Below are positions 50,599-61,896 of a stretch of DNA of 64,000 nt, piece after piece. This DNA comes from Silene latifolia. Taxonomy: Eukaryota > Streptophyta > Magnoliopsida > Caryophyllales > Caryophyllaceae. The notes under the pieces are model-generated. The model searched no databases, was not told where the DNA came from, and saw only the letters and a list, made by a program, of their open reading frames with translations. The stretch covers positions 13,828,948-13,892,947 of the forward strand of contig NC_133532.1 in NCBI RefSeq assembly GCF_048544455.1, given 5' to 3'. Every line of letters begins with the position of its first letter. Position 1 is the stretch's first letter. The position numbers and the translations under genes are program-made.

Positions 50599-53500
50599 TC
50601 AAGCTGCTTCCGTTTTCTCAGCTGCGGCTGGCTTATCATCAGTTTTGGCGGCTTCTGGTTTCGAGGCTTCTAGTTCTGCAGTTTCGAAGTTCCATTTTTT
50701 ATTAATAAACACCTCTTTAGCAAGAAAAGTTATGCTCATACAAGTTTACCACAGAAAACAGACATTTACAACAGAAGTCCTACAAAAGTTCGACTTCATA
50801 AAAGAACAGGCCAGCATAGATTTGCCAATAAATGGCGACAACAGTCGGAGCAAAATCGCACTAGGACTATTGTCAGTTGTCACCTTATATATATCGTTCT
50901 TGGAAGGAGGCCACTATCTCCTAATAGAAACACTATTATCAGCACAGAGTGTCTCAAGGATTCAAGCAAATAGCCAAGTAGGAGGTCGAATGTACTAAAC
51001 TTTACCTCTGTATTGCCAACATATACACTGTTTCAGCAGGACTTAAAAACTTTGCATAGATAGCAAGTATATAGTGGAAGGGGAACACTGCAAACTACCT
51101 CCCACACATACATATTAAATAGAGTAGATCTTAACAATAACGCAATGCGATGAGCCTATGAGTGAATGTCCTATATTCATTATAAATATACTCCGGGAAA
51201 GGATATATAAATGACTACACAGAAACAGAGACAATTCAAGAAGAAAGACCGACAAGGTGATCACTAGAAAATAGGCAACCTATGTTGCTCGGACTCTTCA
51301 ATATAACCTCGCGTACCCGTGTCGGATACTCGACACTCGGACATGGGTAGGACATTCGGATACTTCATTTTAGACCAAAAACATGATTTTTTTTTCATAA
51401 AATAGACGAAACCGACACTTGGACACGCACCCGTGTCGGATACTTCTAACCGAGTCCGGGCAACATAGTAGGCAACACATAATGAAGAGCAAGTCTGCAC
51501 TAGCTCCTACAACAGGCACTGCTAGACACATCCAAGCTTTGCAGTCTACAATCCACTTATGCTTCTACGAAGGCCCTAGACTTTGAATATACATAGTGTT
51601 ACTTTGAGAGGTAGGATGATGCTAAGTTAAAATTATGATAGATACCAAATCGCTTTATGATTCAATTGTTCCAGTAGGCCTATCAAGTCCCTGGTTATGC
51701 CGAATTCAATTCTACAAAGTTTAGGCACAACATGAAAACATAGGGACACTCTTTAGGTTTAAATCAGAGTTCATGAAATACATATGAGAGGAAAACCTGG
51801 AGAGCAACTCAATGAAACAAAGCAGAATAGAAAAGAGAGAAAATATTACTATTTTAAATTCCCTAGAAAAAAAATGGTAACAGGAAACTTCAAAGAAAAT
51901 GTGATAAGCATTTAAGCAAATGGCATGCGAGGCACAAAAGATTCGAAAGAGTAAAAAAAATAATTACCATCATCATCACTATCATCTTCGAACTCCTCAG
52001 GACCTCCCATTCCACCCATTCCACCCATTCCTCCCATCAATCCTTCCATTCCGCCCATTCCTCCCATTCCACCCATCAAACCTTCCATTCCACCCATTCC
52101 TCCCATTCCACCCATTCCTCCCATTCCACCCATCAAACCTTCCATTCCACCCATTCCACCCATTCCTCCCATTCCACCCATATCTCCGAATTTCTGCAAA
52201 TTTTCAAATAGATTAGGTGGATGAAGCAAAACAGATTATAAGTTTTAAATATTGAAAATATGTTGCAACCATACCGAGAAATCCATTCCCCCAAGATCAG
52301 GTTCTGCCGCACCTAAGAGAGCAAAGATAATAATAGATTCAGTAAGTTAACACACATTCAATGAGGTTTAGTAGAAAAAACTTCCAAGACATTCACAGAA
52401 ATGAACAGAAAGAAATAGCTTGCTTACTAGTATCATCATCTTCATCTGCCCATTTGTCCCAATCAACCTTCACATAGTGTGGAGGCTTTCCTTCTTTCAG
52501 AAGCTTATTCCACCATTTCTTCTGTTCCTTCACTAGAACACAAAAGATGCTCCTAAGTCCATAGTTGATTTTGCTTTCCTAGAGTAATGGAGAACACAAT
52601 AAGTGTGAGAAAAATAACGACTCTAACCAGAAACACGATTACAATTAGAAGGATGACAGCAACAGAAGCATGTACAATATCAGATCCATTTGCCTGTTTT
52701 GAGTCCATGTCTTGTACAGTTGTACTGTTAAAGTCAATTAACTCTGACAAATGAAGCTTGACGATATTTTAAAATAACAGTGAATCTATACATTCATCTC
52801 CTAAATATTCAGCAAGTTTTGAATGTTGTCTACAAAACATTCCATCATCATAATAAGCTAGACCAATCAACCTCAGCTAACAGTTAACAAATCTGCAGCT
52901 AGCTTTAGGAGTATCAAACTACCCACCAAATACTCTTCAACACACAATCTAAAAAGCTATTCTGAGCAGAACGTAACATTGGAAAAACTAACAGAAATAC
53001 TTGGTAAGATAATATTAGGGGTCACGCCAAGACAGTAAACAACCAAACTCACATCTACATTGACTTAAACAGTACCTAACTACCAAATACTCTCTGGCCT
53101 ATTAACTGATTCAGGATGTTTTAAGCAGAGAATTAAATAAGAAAAATAAATTAGACATACAAAGTTCTTAACATAATACTTGTATTACACAGCATCGTCA
53201 AGGATGAACAGACGAAACTCACCTCTACGTTGACTTTGTCACACAGATCTAATTTTAGTTCATATTCAAGATCTCCTGCTCCTCCAGTAGCGGAAAAGGT
53301 AAAGGTTCCTTCAGGACCCAAATTAACTTTTGGATTTTTAGCATCAGGCAGCATCACAGTCAGAAATACTTTGTCTTCCCTTTCAGCCCATTTCACTTCC
53401 GGATGACGACTGGCACCAAATATTGAAAATATTAAGTACAACACCGTACAAGACACGCATTGGGACACGCCATAGTTAGCTCCAATGGACATTAGAAAAG

Positions 53501-54268
53501 CATTAAAAATTCAGCATCAAGATGCCCGTTATGCACAATGTATTGGCTACTCATAATGCCTAAACCACATAAATGAAATCCACCCTTTCACGAGAAAGCA
53601 TATCTTTCAATGCCAGCAAACAAGCTCTCTCAAGAACATAAATTACTACCAAAAAAATATTTTAACGGACAGATTTATATGCAAACGACGGCAGACCCAG
53701 ATACGAGCAATGAAGCTTCATGCATTTAGCATCACAACACCACCACTAAACATCTTTAATTTAGCTTCTTAAAATTATTTATATGCATTATTATCCTCGC
53801 TCAAGTGCTCAACTACACCAAATTTCTCAATCCTCTTCATCAACAGCAATCGATAGCTGAAAGTAACATGACTGTCGAGAATTCCATCAAACCAAAACAA
53901 ACAAACAAACGTAACAAACTGTAAACCTAATATATCGGTCATTTCGCATAATAACAATACAATCAATCGCAACTGTTCTACAGTTCAAGCTATACCCAAT
54001 CAAACTATACGAAATAATCAGCGCATAATTATAAAATTCGAATTCTAGAAATATATACCATTCAAGAAACAGATTGCGGAATCAAATGAAAACTAAAGCA
54101 GCATTTCAAATGAATAATTGCGATACGAAGCAACAACTGAAAAACCCTAATCCCTAAACCCTAAACCCTAAACCCTAACTATGAAACTCGAGGAATTCAA
54201 TCAATAATGATACAAGAAAAGTATGTAAAACAAGATTATAGATTGGATAGAGAGATGGATTACCTCAT
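50599..54268 (-). CDS. p23 co-chaperone (HSP90 partner, CS domain) with GGM-repeat tail
   Basis: Six exons on the minus strand: 54268-54264 (ATGAG), 53409-53223, 52578-52428, 52312-52275, 52193-51968 and 50675-50599, giving 227 residues without a break. The CS domain runs from SRHPEVKWAEREDKVFLTVM to about residue 105, with VNLGPEGTFTFSATGG, ESKINYGLRSIFCVLVKEQ and the WWNKLLKEGKPPHYVKVDWD block conserved in p23 proteins. It is followed by GAAEPDLGGMDFSKFGDMGG-like sequence (junction at S/A) and a run of about 65 residues of MGG/MEGLMGG repeats, then EEFEDDSDDDELE and an Ala/Lys-rich end. p23 binds the ATP-bound N-domain dimer of HSP90 in cytosol and nucleus and slows its ATPase; plant p23 proteins are known to affect root growth and auxin transport. 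The 5-nt first exon is tiny but phase and the MSRHPEVKW start agree with the family. A telomere-like box lies in intron 1. Confidence 0.93.
51280..51468. mobile_element. hAT-type MITE in a p23 intron
   Basis: A perfect 8-bp duplication TAGGCAAC (51272-51279 and 51469-51476) flanks a 189-bp element with ends CTATGTTGCTCGGACTC and GAGTCCGGGCAACATAG. The inside holds CCGTGTCGGATAC twice. The 8-bp duplication fits the hAT superfamily. Confidence 0.85.
51989..52185 (-). repeat. GGM-encoding minisatellite within the p23 coding region
   Basis: Units of 9 bp (ATGGGTGGA and variants) and a higher-order unit coding for MEGLMGG recur three times. It stays in frame. Unequal exchange is likely to change its length between individuals. 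Confidence 0.8.
54141..54179. promoter_or_regulatory. Telomere-like (AAACCCTAA) box in p23 intron 1
   Basis: Four adjoining CCCTAAA units. Telo boxes of one to two units are known in plant promoters and first introns of genes active in dividing cells; four in a row may also be an interstitial telomere relic. Confidence 0.6.
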
Positions 54269-54454
54269 GGTTGATGTAAGAGAGAAGAGAAGAAAACCCT
54301 AGAAGAAAGTAGAAAAGGGGGAAATTGATTTTTTTGATTTTAGAAATGACGGTCCATATTTATAACCAACAAGCAAAGGATATTCCGGTCCAGAAAAATT
54401 GTGCTCGTAAACATTTTTTTTTTTTCCCAATAATTCTTACTTTAGAGTTTAGAC

Positions 54455-54615
54455 GTACGTTATCCGTTTAAAGCGGTAGACGTCTATACGGATAGTGTTC
54501 CTCTTATAAAATGAGAATGGATACCCTCATTTGCCCTCCCACTTGCATTTTGTGAGAGGGTCACTATCCGTCTACAGTTTTAGACGAATAGTGTCCGTCT
54601 ACAATGAGACGGATT
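54455..54615. mobile_element. Diverged relative of the 188-bp MULE-type MITE
   Basis: The blocks CTATCCGTCTACAGTTTTAG and TGTCCGTCTACAATGAGACG and the middle CATTTGCCCTCCCACTTGCA match the 188-bp family in order. No target duplication was seen. Confidence 0.6.
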
Positions 54616-56318
54616 TTTTTTTAATGACGAGTGATCCGTTGTCGCTATTTTTGGTGTGGATTGAGTAAATCTTCGAATATTCGTGATAAACTGCAAACCA
54701 CTACACCCGGTCAACCACTCTTTTCAGGGAATGATTACTAGAAATCATAAATAAGTACGTCGTTTTTTAAGTTTGATGTCTACACCTTTTCAAACCAGTA
54801 TTTCAGAACGTGTTGTCTTAGTGTATTGTGTTACTACAATTTGTATGTCAATGGAATAAATATGAGGAGAAAGTAGATCAACTCATAAATTCAACATTGT
54901 TGAACATGAGCATATGCCCATGTACTTTAGAACCGACGTATGTGGTCATTGTATTCAACATCTTATGATGTGTTAAATTCGCAATGGTAAAGCAATGACG
55001 AGATACAAACGATCATGATTCACATGATCGACTCTTACTAAGTGACAACTAAAATTTGAATGAATATAATCGAAAACATACGAAAGTGAAATTATTGAAG
55101 GAATATTTTTTCGTAGGAATTAGAGTTTTCTGAAACTTATTCAAATTTCGATATATAGATGAAATTTTCAAAGGTTATATAAAAAAAAACACTAGTTATT
55201 TATATTTAAAAAAAACAAGGGTGTTTAATTTAGGCACTACATACATCAATACTAGAATTGATTCATGGTGACTATTTCAAGACGAAGATGAAACTTATGT
55301 TGAAACTTTCGTTTTTACAAAACAACCATAAATTTACTTTATTTATCTTCATTTCAAACCTTTGTAATTAAAGGTTTTAAAACCAATAATGGGCACCAAC
55401 ATTAACCATCACTAAACACCCGCATTAATAAGAGGTGGTTAATCAATATGCACCGAAAATAACGGCCGCGGGTTCCCTCGTTACCAAAAAAGGAAAAAAA
55501 AAAGAGGTGGTTAACCTAGTGGATCGCCCACTCTAAAATATAATAATATGGCCGCCTCTCCCCTAGTCATGCCTAATCGTAAAAAGAGTCACAAGTCTGG
55601 CTAGATCCCTCTCTACATTACACTCTAATACCTCCTTGATACTAGTATGTCTTAAGCAAACTTAACTAAGGCCCAAGGGTGTTTAAATCACTTAGCAACG
55701 ACATTAACCATTATTGAACACCTGCATGATAAAAGGGGGCTAGCCTATGGGTAAGCCCATTTGGGCAATCCGTCTGCCTCTTTTTTGACATGTCAGAAAT
55801 GTCCAACTTATTCCAATCGAAACGTGAGCTGAGATACGGTCATGCATGTGCAATCCCGACCTAGTCTGCACCTCCTTTGAGCTAAGGGTAAGGTGAAGCA
55901 GCCCGTAGAAAGCACGATCCATGGTCACCCACTCACCCCTACACAATAACCTCTTCTCTTTTTCATAGAATTGGGTAATGAAAAAATTTTCAAAGCCCAT
56001 ATTGATAATTTTTATTAATTTTAAACTTGACTTAAAATTATTTATCGAAAATGCCTACCTTATTTTAACAAATTAATATAGACAAACATAACATTATGTT
56101 CCTTTCTTTTTTCCCTTTAACAAGTTTTTTTGTTGTTTAGACAAAAGAAATTCGGAGGGTAAATGTGGAATTTCCCTTCTGTAAACTATCATCCATGGAG
56201 ACCTACTACTTAAACCCCTTCTAAAACCCTAATAATTTCCCCCAAAAACAAACCCTAATTGTTTCCCCAAATCAATCCCTAACCCACACAAACCCAGAAA
56301 AATCAATCGAAATCACAA
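54616..56318. other. Intergenic region between p23 and NOP16
   Basis: No gene is recognised. A pair of related blocks occurs at about 55401-55440 (ATTAACCATCACTAAACACC) and 55705-55745 (ATTAACCATTATTGAACACC), remnants of one dispersed repeat. The last 60 bp before NOP16 are ACCCTAA-rich leader sequence. Confidence 0.45.
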
Positions 56319-59024
56319 ATGGGTAGATCAAGAAGAAAGTACAAAGCATCAAGAGCTAAAGTACAAGTAGGTCTTCCAAAGAAGAACCCTAAAATCGTGA
56401 AACCAGCATTCAATTTACCCCCAAAATTGCGCGCACTTATCGATCCTTTAGGCGTTAAATGGGACGCACAAGGCAGCGTTATTTCCAATTACAAGCAATT
56501 CGGCATTGTTTCGAACCCTAATTTGCTCGGTGTTAGATGCCGCACTTCGCACATGATTGAGAGTGATTCTCTTCAAGTCCCACCTCCGCGTCCTGAAGAT
56601 CCTGCTGACATTAAGATTGATGAATTTGCGCCTATCGATTCCGGCAGTGACCTCGAAGAAGATGGTTAGTTTCGATAATTTATTGTGAGACCGTCTCTTA
56701 TTTTTGATTTTGGGATATCTGGAAACAGTCTCTTTGTGTTGCTAACATACGAGTCACGGGACACTGGAAATAATTTGTTTGATGTGCATTTTGTGTAGTT
56801 TTTGTGCTAGGAATATTTTAAAGTTTTGATTTTTATGCTTCTTCCTAATCATTTGTTTACCTCGGATTAAAACATTTATCGCGGAGAATTAAAAACTAAA
56901 CAAATCATTGGTACTAAATACTCCCTCCGTTCCGGTCATTTGTTGTCATTTGGTTTTGGCACAAAGACAAGGAAAGAGGAGAGAGCCAATTACTAAATGA
57001 CATGTGGATGAAATTGAGGGTGAATGATCAAATTGTTCATCAAATGCAATCCTAAAATAGAAAGGCAACAATTGAGTGAGACACCCTAAAATGGAAAAGG
57101 ACAACAAATGACGGGGACAGATGGAGTAGTACAGAGTATATAATACTCGTCATAGTTTAAAATGCCGCATAGGTGTAAGGTTGCGTAGCAGACAACCAAA
57201 AGTCTTGAGGGACTTGGTAATGTTGTTGCTGTCTTATCGTACCAGACGACTAAAAGTAGCGATGCTAAACGCTCTAGGGTGTTTAGTTGTTAATATGTTA
57301 TCTATGAATGCTAAATTTGGGAAGCGTAGAGTAGTAGTTCCATGATTACATTTCTTGGTTTAGTAGCGCCCGGATTTGTAGTTAGTGTGGGAACAAATGT
57401 AAGGGATCGAATGAGTAATACAGGGAATTCTAAATAGGAATCGGAGAATTTGACTAGAATGTTCATTGTCGGGGTGGCTCCGTTGATATTTGGTAGTAAT
57501 GAAATGGTGGTGTAACTGTTGATGTGGGCATAACATTAATTATGAACAGGAGGAGTATGATCTTTTCACTCGTTCTGCGTACATGATTCTTTGTCTTGGT
57601 TTTGTTTTGCTGTATGGAAGTGGAGATGGGCTGTCGGCGATCTAGGTTCATGTAACCGACTTTGGCGATTGAACTCAGCAAAGTGAGAAGTGTATACAGT
57701 TTAGCGATTTGGTTTGTGTATATTTGCTGGGTAGCTGATAATTTGATTACTGGTTTATGTTATTGCTTATTGAGGAGCATGGATTGGTGATTTCCTTTAC
57801 CAATCCGACACCTTTTTTGTTACTCCTTTCAAATTTTAAGCCATACTGTTAAACATCTCTCTCACTTTTAAATGCTCTAAAATTTCAAATTTATGAAAAA
57901 GTTTTTGTCTTACTAATGTGTACTCGTGCATGTATTTCATATTTCAGAATTGAGTCCCACTTTTGTCAAAAGTTGTGCCATTCCGACAAAAAGTGGTTAA
58001 GTTTCTAAAACCGTATCTCTGTTGTAAATTTTGTACTCCCTTTTAGAAGGCTTAATGCTCTGATCTTGGGCATGGCTTAGGGGAACTGGTGATCAAATGG
58101 TGATGTGTATCTTTTCAATATGAGTCTTACTCTGCGTTTCTTTTCAATAACATCACAGCTTGACAACGTAAAGGCTGGATATGGATCAAATGGCTTAACT
58201 GCTTAATATATTTGTTTGATGGCCTATCTAATCCACATGATGTTGGAAATCCTAGGAATTAAGTAAACAAGTTCTTGTTTGGCTGCCAATATTTTTGGGA
58301 AGTAGAACACCCCATGAATTTTTACATGAATTGCAATTCTCTTATCGCAACTAAACAACTTTTGTCCAATTCACGGGTCATGTGTATTTAAAAGCTTTTG
58401 ATCTCATCTTCCCATAGCGAATCAAACAAGCACTTAGGTGTTGTTAGATAAGAGCTATTAGTATTTCTGGGTTCTTTTGCAGTAACCATTTATAAGCATG
58501 TCTTTTCACCATCAACAAAATCGAGTCGTATAATACTGTAATGAGAATGTACACTAACACACACATTCTTGACGTTTCATTAGACCTCAAAACAGCCCTC
58601 GGGAAGAAGCGCAGGGATGGCAAACGAGCACCATTACAGCCATTGACAGCTATGCAGCGCGTCCATATGCAACCCTTAATTGAAAAATATGGAGATGACT
58701 ACGAGGTATGATGTGAACAACTTTATTAACGTAAAAGATGTATATGGTTCAGTCTTGTCTACAAGACCAACCAATTAACCCTATAATTAATTGCGTTATT
58801 CATAACAGAATTTGTGAGAGCATGTAATACAAGACTTATGATTAATAACTTGCTGGGTTTTTGAATAATTACCCCACGACCTTACACAACTTTCTTGTTT
58901 TATGCAGAGCATGTTTAGGGACACAAAACTGAATGCCATGCAGCATTCGATTGCCACACTGAAGAATTTATGCCAAAGATACCACCATTGTAAGGACAAA
59001 AATCCTTTGATTCAAGGCAAGTGA
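56319..59024 (+). CDS. NOP16: Nucleolar protein 16 (ribosome biogenesis)
   Basis: Three exons: 56319-56664, 58584-58705 and 58908-59024 (stop 59022-59024), 194 residues, all borders GT/AG and phases consistent. The N terminus MGRSRRKYKASRAKVQVGLP with the following KKNPKIVKPAFNLPP is the signature of the NOP16 family; the central part has GVKWDAQGSVISNYKQFGIV and the C-terminal part HMQPLIEKYGDDYESMFRDT and KLNAMQHSIATLKNLCQRY, both conserved. NOP16 is a nucleolar assembly factor of the 60S subunit precursor. The acidic stretch PIDSGSDLEEDD marks the variable middle. The first intron (1.9 kb) carries a Stowaway MITE. The leader is rich in AACCCTAA boxes, as in other ribosome-biogenesis genes. 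Confidence 0.95.
56921..57126. mobile_element. Stowaway-type MITE in NOP16 intron 1
   Basis: A 206-bp element with ends CTCCCTCCGTTCCGGTCAT and the complement of ATGACGGGGACAGATGGAG, flanked by TA on both sides, as in the Tc1/mariner-linked Stowaway group. Confidence 0.85.
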
Positions 59025-59253
59025 AGGCTAGTCACTCAGCAGCAAAATGGCGTTGGTAATTTCTCAAGCAGATTGCAACTCCATCTGTTAGTTCCTATCT
59101 TACTCCGATATTCGTCAGAGAGACTTCTTGTATCCTTTTATATAGCACTTTCATTATGTAATTTCATAGGCAAGTGAATTATTGTCAATGACTGCTTTAT
59201 ACATGGATTGCATTCGATCATCAGCGACGTTCTGGAGAGAAATGCTTTCTCTG

Positions 59254-59393
59254 TGGCTTTTCTCTCATGGTTGCTGTTTTTGTTCTTTATGCTCAAAAGT
59301 ACTGGCAATTTTTTTTTGAACTGTGATGTGATTGTGCAAGATCCTCTGACATGACTGTGGGCTGTAGCGCAGTTGGGCAAAGCCAGTCCCTAC
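59254..59393 (+). repeat. Duplicated segment in the NOP16 3' flank, copy 1
   Basis: From GGTTGCTGTTTTTGT through GGGCAAAGCCAGTCCCTA this segment is repeated in the same orientation at about 60838-60986, 1.58 kb further on. Confidence 0.7.
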
Positions 59394-59424
59394 CAATATT
59401 GGTCATTCGTAAACACTAGTTGAC

Positions 59425-59601
59425 GGTTTTACATAGGTGCTATTGTAATTGGCAAACTGGTCTTAAGAACGGTAAATTTGTCATACGAACATGGAGTAAT
59501 ATTGACCGGGACAAAGTAATATGGATCCTCTCAATCGCTGGATCCATAGTCTTCGTATCAAAAACAAATGATCATTGGTGGTTTTACATAGGTGCTATTG
59601 T
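59425..59601 (+). repeat. Short direct repeats in the NOP16 3' flank
   Basis: GGTTTTACATAGGTGCTATT occurs at 59425-59446 and again at 59580-59601; the DNA between may be a duplication product. Confidence 0.6.
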
Positions 59602-60026
59602 TAAATAGCGTTTACAAGGTTCCGGGACACCAGAGAATTTAACTTTTCGTGTATTTTGTCCAATTTTAATGCCAAAAACAAATTGTAATTTTTATGCAAG
59701 TATGTTTAACATTTTTATCGCCACCTCGGAATTTTTTTATAGACCCGTCATTGATGAGTTATGACTACTATACTGCAAGTTTAAGACGATCGAATGGCTA
59801 ATGGGTTTTAATTGAAGTTATGGGCTATTTAAAAATTATAATTATAATCTTATTATGATACCGTCTCATTAGGTCAACAGGTATCTTATTACTAATATCC
59901 TAATGTGTTGTACGGAATGATATGGTTACTTTACCCGAGTTCAAGTCTTGTAAAATTGTTTTTTTTTTTTTTTTTTTTTTTTAAAGTTTGTTCTAGTCAA
60001 TTGTTTATTTTCGATTATAATATTTA

Positions 60027-60057
60027 CTAGTTTTAAACCCGTGCAAAATTGCACGGG
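60027..60057 (-). mobile_element. Helitron 3' end (minus strand)
   Basis: Read on the minus strand, the hairpin CCCGTGCAATTTTGCACGGG is followed by TTTAAAACTAG and then T. The 5' end of the element would lie to the right and was not found. Confidence 0.65.
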
Positions 60058-60059
60058 TA

Positions 60060-60837
60060 TGTATTTGGGTCAGAATTAATGTTTTTTTTATGTATATTTC
60101 TTTTTGCATTTCTATTGTATCTATCATTGTCACCTACCAATTTCGGTGTCTTGTGGTGATAGTTCGGATCCGAGTTTTATATTCCAAGTATATATGCCGT
60201 TATTATTGTTTTTTGAAAAAAAAAAAAAAAAAAAAATTGTACCCTGTACTTTTAAAAAATTACGTTATGATTTCGTGGTACAATAATATTAACAAAAATA
60301 CATGTAATTCATTTTTGTAATTCATTTCCGTTGTATGTTCGATCCCGTATATAACTGTAATTCCTTTCTGAAATTATGTAATTTTATTGTGTAATTTTGT
60401 TTTAAAAATTATGTAATTTAATCACATTTACTCGCATTTGTAATTAATTCTGCGTAAATGTTATGCATTTTCTTTACACGGAACGTATAAAATTTTATCA
60501 TAATATTAATTCGAAGAAGTATTCTATAAGATGATTTTATATAATTTGTTGCATTTTAATTTATCGCGTGTTTGAAAAGACGGATATCTTAATAATTAAA
60601 TACGCCAGACACCTTCGGCCCCACTATAACCTAGATTTTCCAAAAAAAAAAATTGCATTTATGACGCGTGGCCAGTATTTGTCTGATGAGTATTTCTTGA
60701 ATTTATATAGATAAGATTTCGGAAGAATTCTAGAGCAAACCGATAATAACAGCTTAAAATACTTATAGCGACACCGGAATAAAATTTTCTGTCTGTCACC
60801 GCATAGGAGTAAGGAAACGATAAATTGTGTGTGTCTG
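60060..60837. other. AT-rich intergenic region
   Basis: Probably Helitron interior or spacer; TGTAATTC and GTAATTTT repeats occur at 60300-60440. No gene recognised. Confidence 0.4.
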
Positions 60838-60986
60838 GCATTTCTCCGAGGGTTGCTGTTTTTGTACTATATCTGCTCAAAAGTAATTGCAAATTTTTGT
60901 AGAAAAATAATGTGTTTGTGTTAATATAGAATCCTCCGGCATGACAGATTGACAGTGGTCCAATTTGGGCAAAGCCAGTCCCTATC
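60838..60986 (+). repeat. Duplicated segment, copy 2
   Basis: Counterpart of 59254-59393; shares GGTTGCTGTTTTTGTAC, GCTCAAAAGTA and GGGCAAAGCCAGTCCCTA, with diverged sequence between. Confidence 0.7.
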
Positions 60987-61896
60987 AACAACATTGCTTA
61001 TCGTTTTCTTCTACCGGACCGTCTTTCTTTATACGATTATTTTCGCCTGAAATCTTCAGATGGAATATATGTAATTCATTTACAGTTAAATGTCACCCAG
61101 TTTAAAGTATTTTATCATAAAAATGCGATGTAGTTGAAAACTTGAAATGACCACATTTTACCATATAAGGTCATATAAGGCCTTCTGAAGGCTAATCCGT
61201 CTGAAATAAGAATTAATGTTCTTCTCTGATTTGTCTAAATATATTTGTCGTCTTATCCTTTCGGAATCCTCTATACCTCTCAACTTTAGAAGGTGAAATT
61301 GATCATTCAAGAAGACCCATAAGATTTCTTTTCATATATCACTTTTTTAAAATGCTCATCGTTTATCATAAGATGGTCACTCTTCATCGATCACACGCCA
61401 CACGATACAATGATCGTATACAATTCACATTTTTATTGCTGGGAATACCACCACTGATGAAGATAATCAAATTATCTTTCAAGTGCCTTTTCTAGAGGGT
61501 ACAATCATCAATAGTAAAGATTAGAAGCAAAAAAAAAGTAATAAAAAAAAAAGAAAAAAAAAAAGAAGAAGGTGCGTGTAGAAACGCAAATTCTCCCTTG
61601 TGACGGGTACTATTCCGTCACAAACACTCTTCACATTTGCGACGGGCCAAATGTGACCAGTTTTTGAGAAAATGTGAGGTATGAACTACTCGTTCTGTCT
61701 TAGTCAATTTTTATCATTTTTTTTTTTTTTTTTTTTTTGTATACGTTTGTCAAAACTCATTTCATTTCGTTAATATCTTTACTTCCATGAAGTATTCTCT
61801 CCGTCCCAGTTATTTAATTGGTTTATCCACTTTATATAAGGAAGAGAAGGAGGGAGAGTGAGTGAGTGAGTGAAGAAGAAAGTAGTAAGGGAAGAC
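60987..61896. other. Upstream region of the beta-glucosidase gene
   Basis: It contains a fragment like the 188-bp MITE (about 61588-61660, GTGACGGGTACTATTCCGTC) and a decayed Stowaway-like sequence (61680-61835, with CTCTCCGTCCCAGTTATTTA). A TATATAAG sequence at about 61833 may be the TATA box, 60 bp before the ATG. Confidence 0.45.

Noticed and set aside
50573-50998. Ala/Ser-rich frame MLAQLCRSSQAASVFSAAAG
   Set aside because: It overlaps the last p23 exon on the opposite strand and the intron; no independent support.
51920-52216. His/Pro/Phe-rich frame
   Set aside because: Antisense of the p23 GGM-repeat exon.
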